Source: Pseudomonas yamanorum (GTDB lineage: Bacteria; Pseudomonadota; Gammaproteobacteria; Pseudomonadales; Pseudomonadaceae). From it: 64,000 nucleotides of DNA. Below the pieces are notes generated by a model. That model searched no databases. It had not been told where the DNA came from and was given only the letters and a program-made list of their open reading frames with translations. Both the position numbers and the translations under genes were made by a program. Below are positions 63,775 through 64,000 of the stretch, piece after piece. Numbering within the stretch: the stretch's first letter is position 1; each line of letters starts with the position of its first letter. Location: assembly GCF_900105735.1 (NCBI RefSeq), contig NZ_LT629793.1, positions 6,076,001 to 6,140,000 of the forward strand, read 5' to 3'.

Positions 63775-64000
63775 TCACATGTGCCCGACTTCGGCCGGCA
63801 ACTCGTAGAAGCTGGCGTGGCGGTAGACCTTGTCGTCGGCGGGGTCGAACAGCGGGTCTTTCTCGTCCGGCGACGAGGCGGTGATCAGCGCGGAAGGCAC
63901 CACCCACAGGCTCACACCTTCACTGCGGCGGGTGTACAGCTCCCGGGCGTTCTCGATGGCCATGGTGGTGTCGGCGGCGTGCACGCTGCCCACATGCTTG
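63775..64000 (-). CDS. paaB: phenylacetyl-CoA epoxidase subunit PaaB (partial, 5' end outside window)
   Basis: Only the C-terminal 74 or so codons are present; the gene enters from beyond the window end. The visible part (VHAADTTMAIENARELYTRR; VSLWVVPSALITASSPDEKD; VYRHASFYELPAEVGHM) is typical of PaaB, a small subunit needed for oxygenase activity. It is followed by paaC 8 bases later in the order paaBCDE. Confidence 0.96.
   Translation of the reverse strand, partial: KHVGSVHAADTTMAIENARELYTRRSEGVSLWVVPSALITASSPDEKDPLFDPADDKVYRHASFYELPAEVGHM

Overview
The window is chromosomal DNA of a Pseudomonas, most likely of the P. fluorescens group. The evidence is the gacA-uvrC-pgsA-tRNA-Gly block with a TTG-started gacA, three Pseudomonas-type REPIN palindromes, GC-rich codon use throughout, and phenylacetate and L-threonate catabolic operons of pseudomonad type.

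Layout. (1) 12-12445: a TetR-type regulator, then an apparently co-directional catabolic and transport cluster. It holds an enoyl-CoA hydratase/isomerase, an acyl-CoA dehydrogenase, a large NDP-forming acyl-CoA synthetase, an AruI-like thiamine-diphosphate decarboxylase, a Tat-exported solute-binding protein, two DppB/DppC-type permeases, a double ABC ATPase and a flavodoxin-fold quinone reductase. Its substrate cannot be read from the sequence. (2) 12466-14119 (minus): a DAHP synthase gene preceded by a leader with two small ORFs rich in aromatic codons and an intrinsic terminator between them, a classic attenuation layout. (3) 14265-19665: nitrilase-family amidase, GNAT, a divergent pair of phage-like DNA-binding proteins, gacA, uvrC, pgsA and tRNA-Gly with tandem terminators. 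(4) 19852-35544: a surface-adhesion module. A minus-strand set (EAL protein, NarL-type regulator, hybrid BvgS-like kinase, small protein) faces away from two tandem 5.1-kb genes for giant YadA-like trimeric autotransporters. Both stalks consist of exactly 28 units of 21 residues. (5) 35987-42358: katG, a GAF/GGDEF/EAL protein, an EcsC-family protein and a lipoprotein with an alpha/beta-hydrolase-like fold. (6) 42464-48618: L-threonate (acid sugar) catabolism: DeoR regulator, OtnI, GntP transporter, OtnC, OtnK and LtnD. (7) 48868-53463: a BdlA-like soluble chemotaxis transducer, a dCache chemoreceptor and an oxaloacetate decarboxylase. (8) 53629-57045: tauA directly followed by tauD (no tauBC), a P-loop kinase/GNAT fusion and a GNAT. 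(9) 57171-64000: a REPIN, then the minus-strand paa operon (paaB-paaC-paaD-paaE-DUF485-symporter-paaZ), cut by the window end inside paaB.

How the parts fit together. The paa genes activate phenylacetyl-CoA to the epoxide, open the ring and import the substrate. The threonate genes convert L-threonate to dihydroxyacetone phosphate. The leader upstream of DAHP synthase senses aromatic aminoacyl-tRNA supply. Several c-di-GMP and chemotaxis proteins near the adhesins suggest a local emphasis on attachment and dispersal. The most unusual signals are the double leader-peptide arrangement before DAHP synthase and the equal-length but sequence-divergent stalks of the twin adhesins. All assignments were made by eye from sequence motifs and remembered families; no database search was run.
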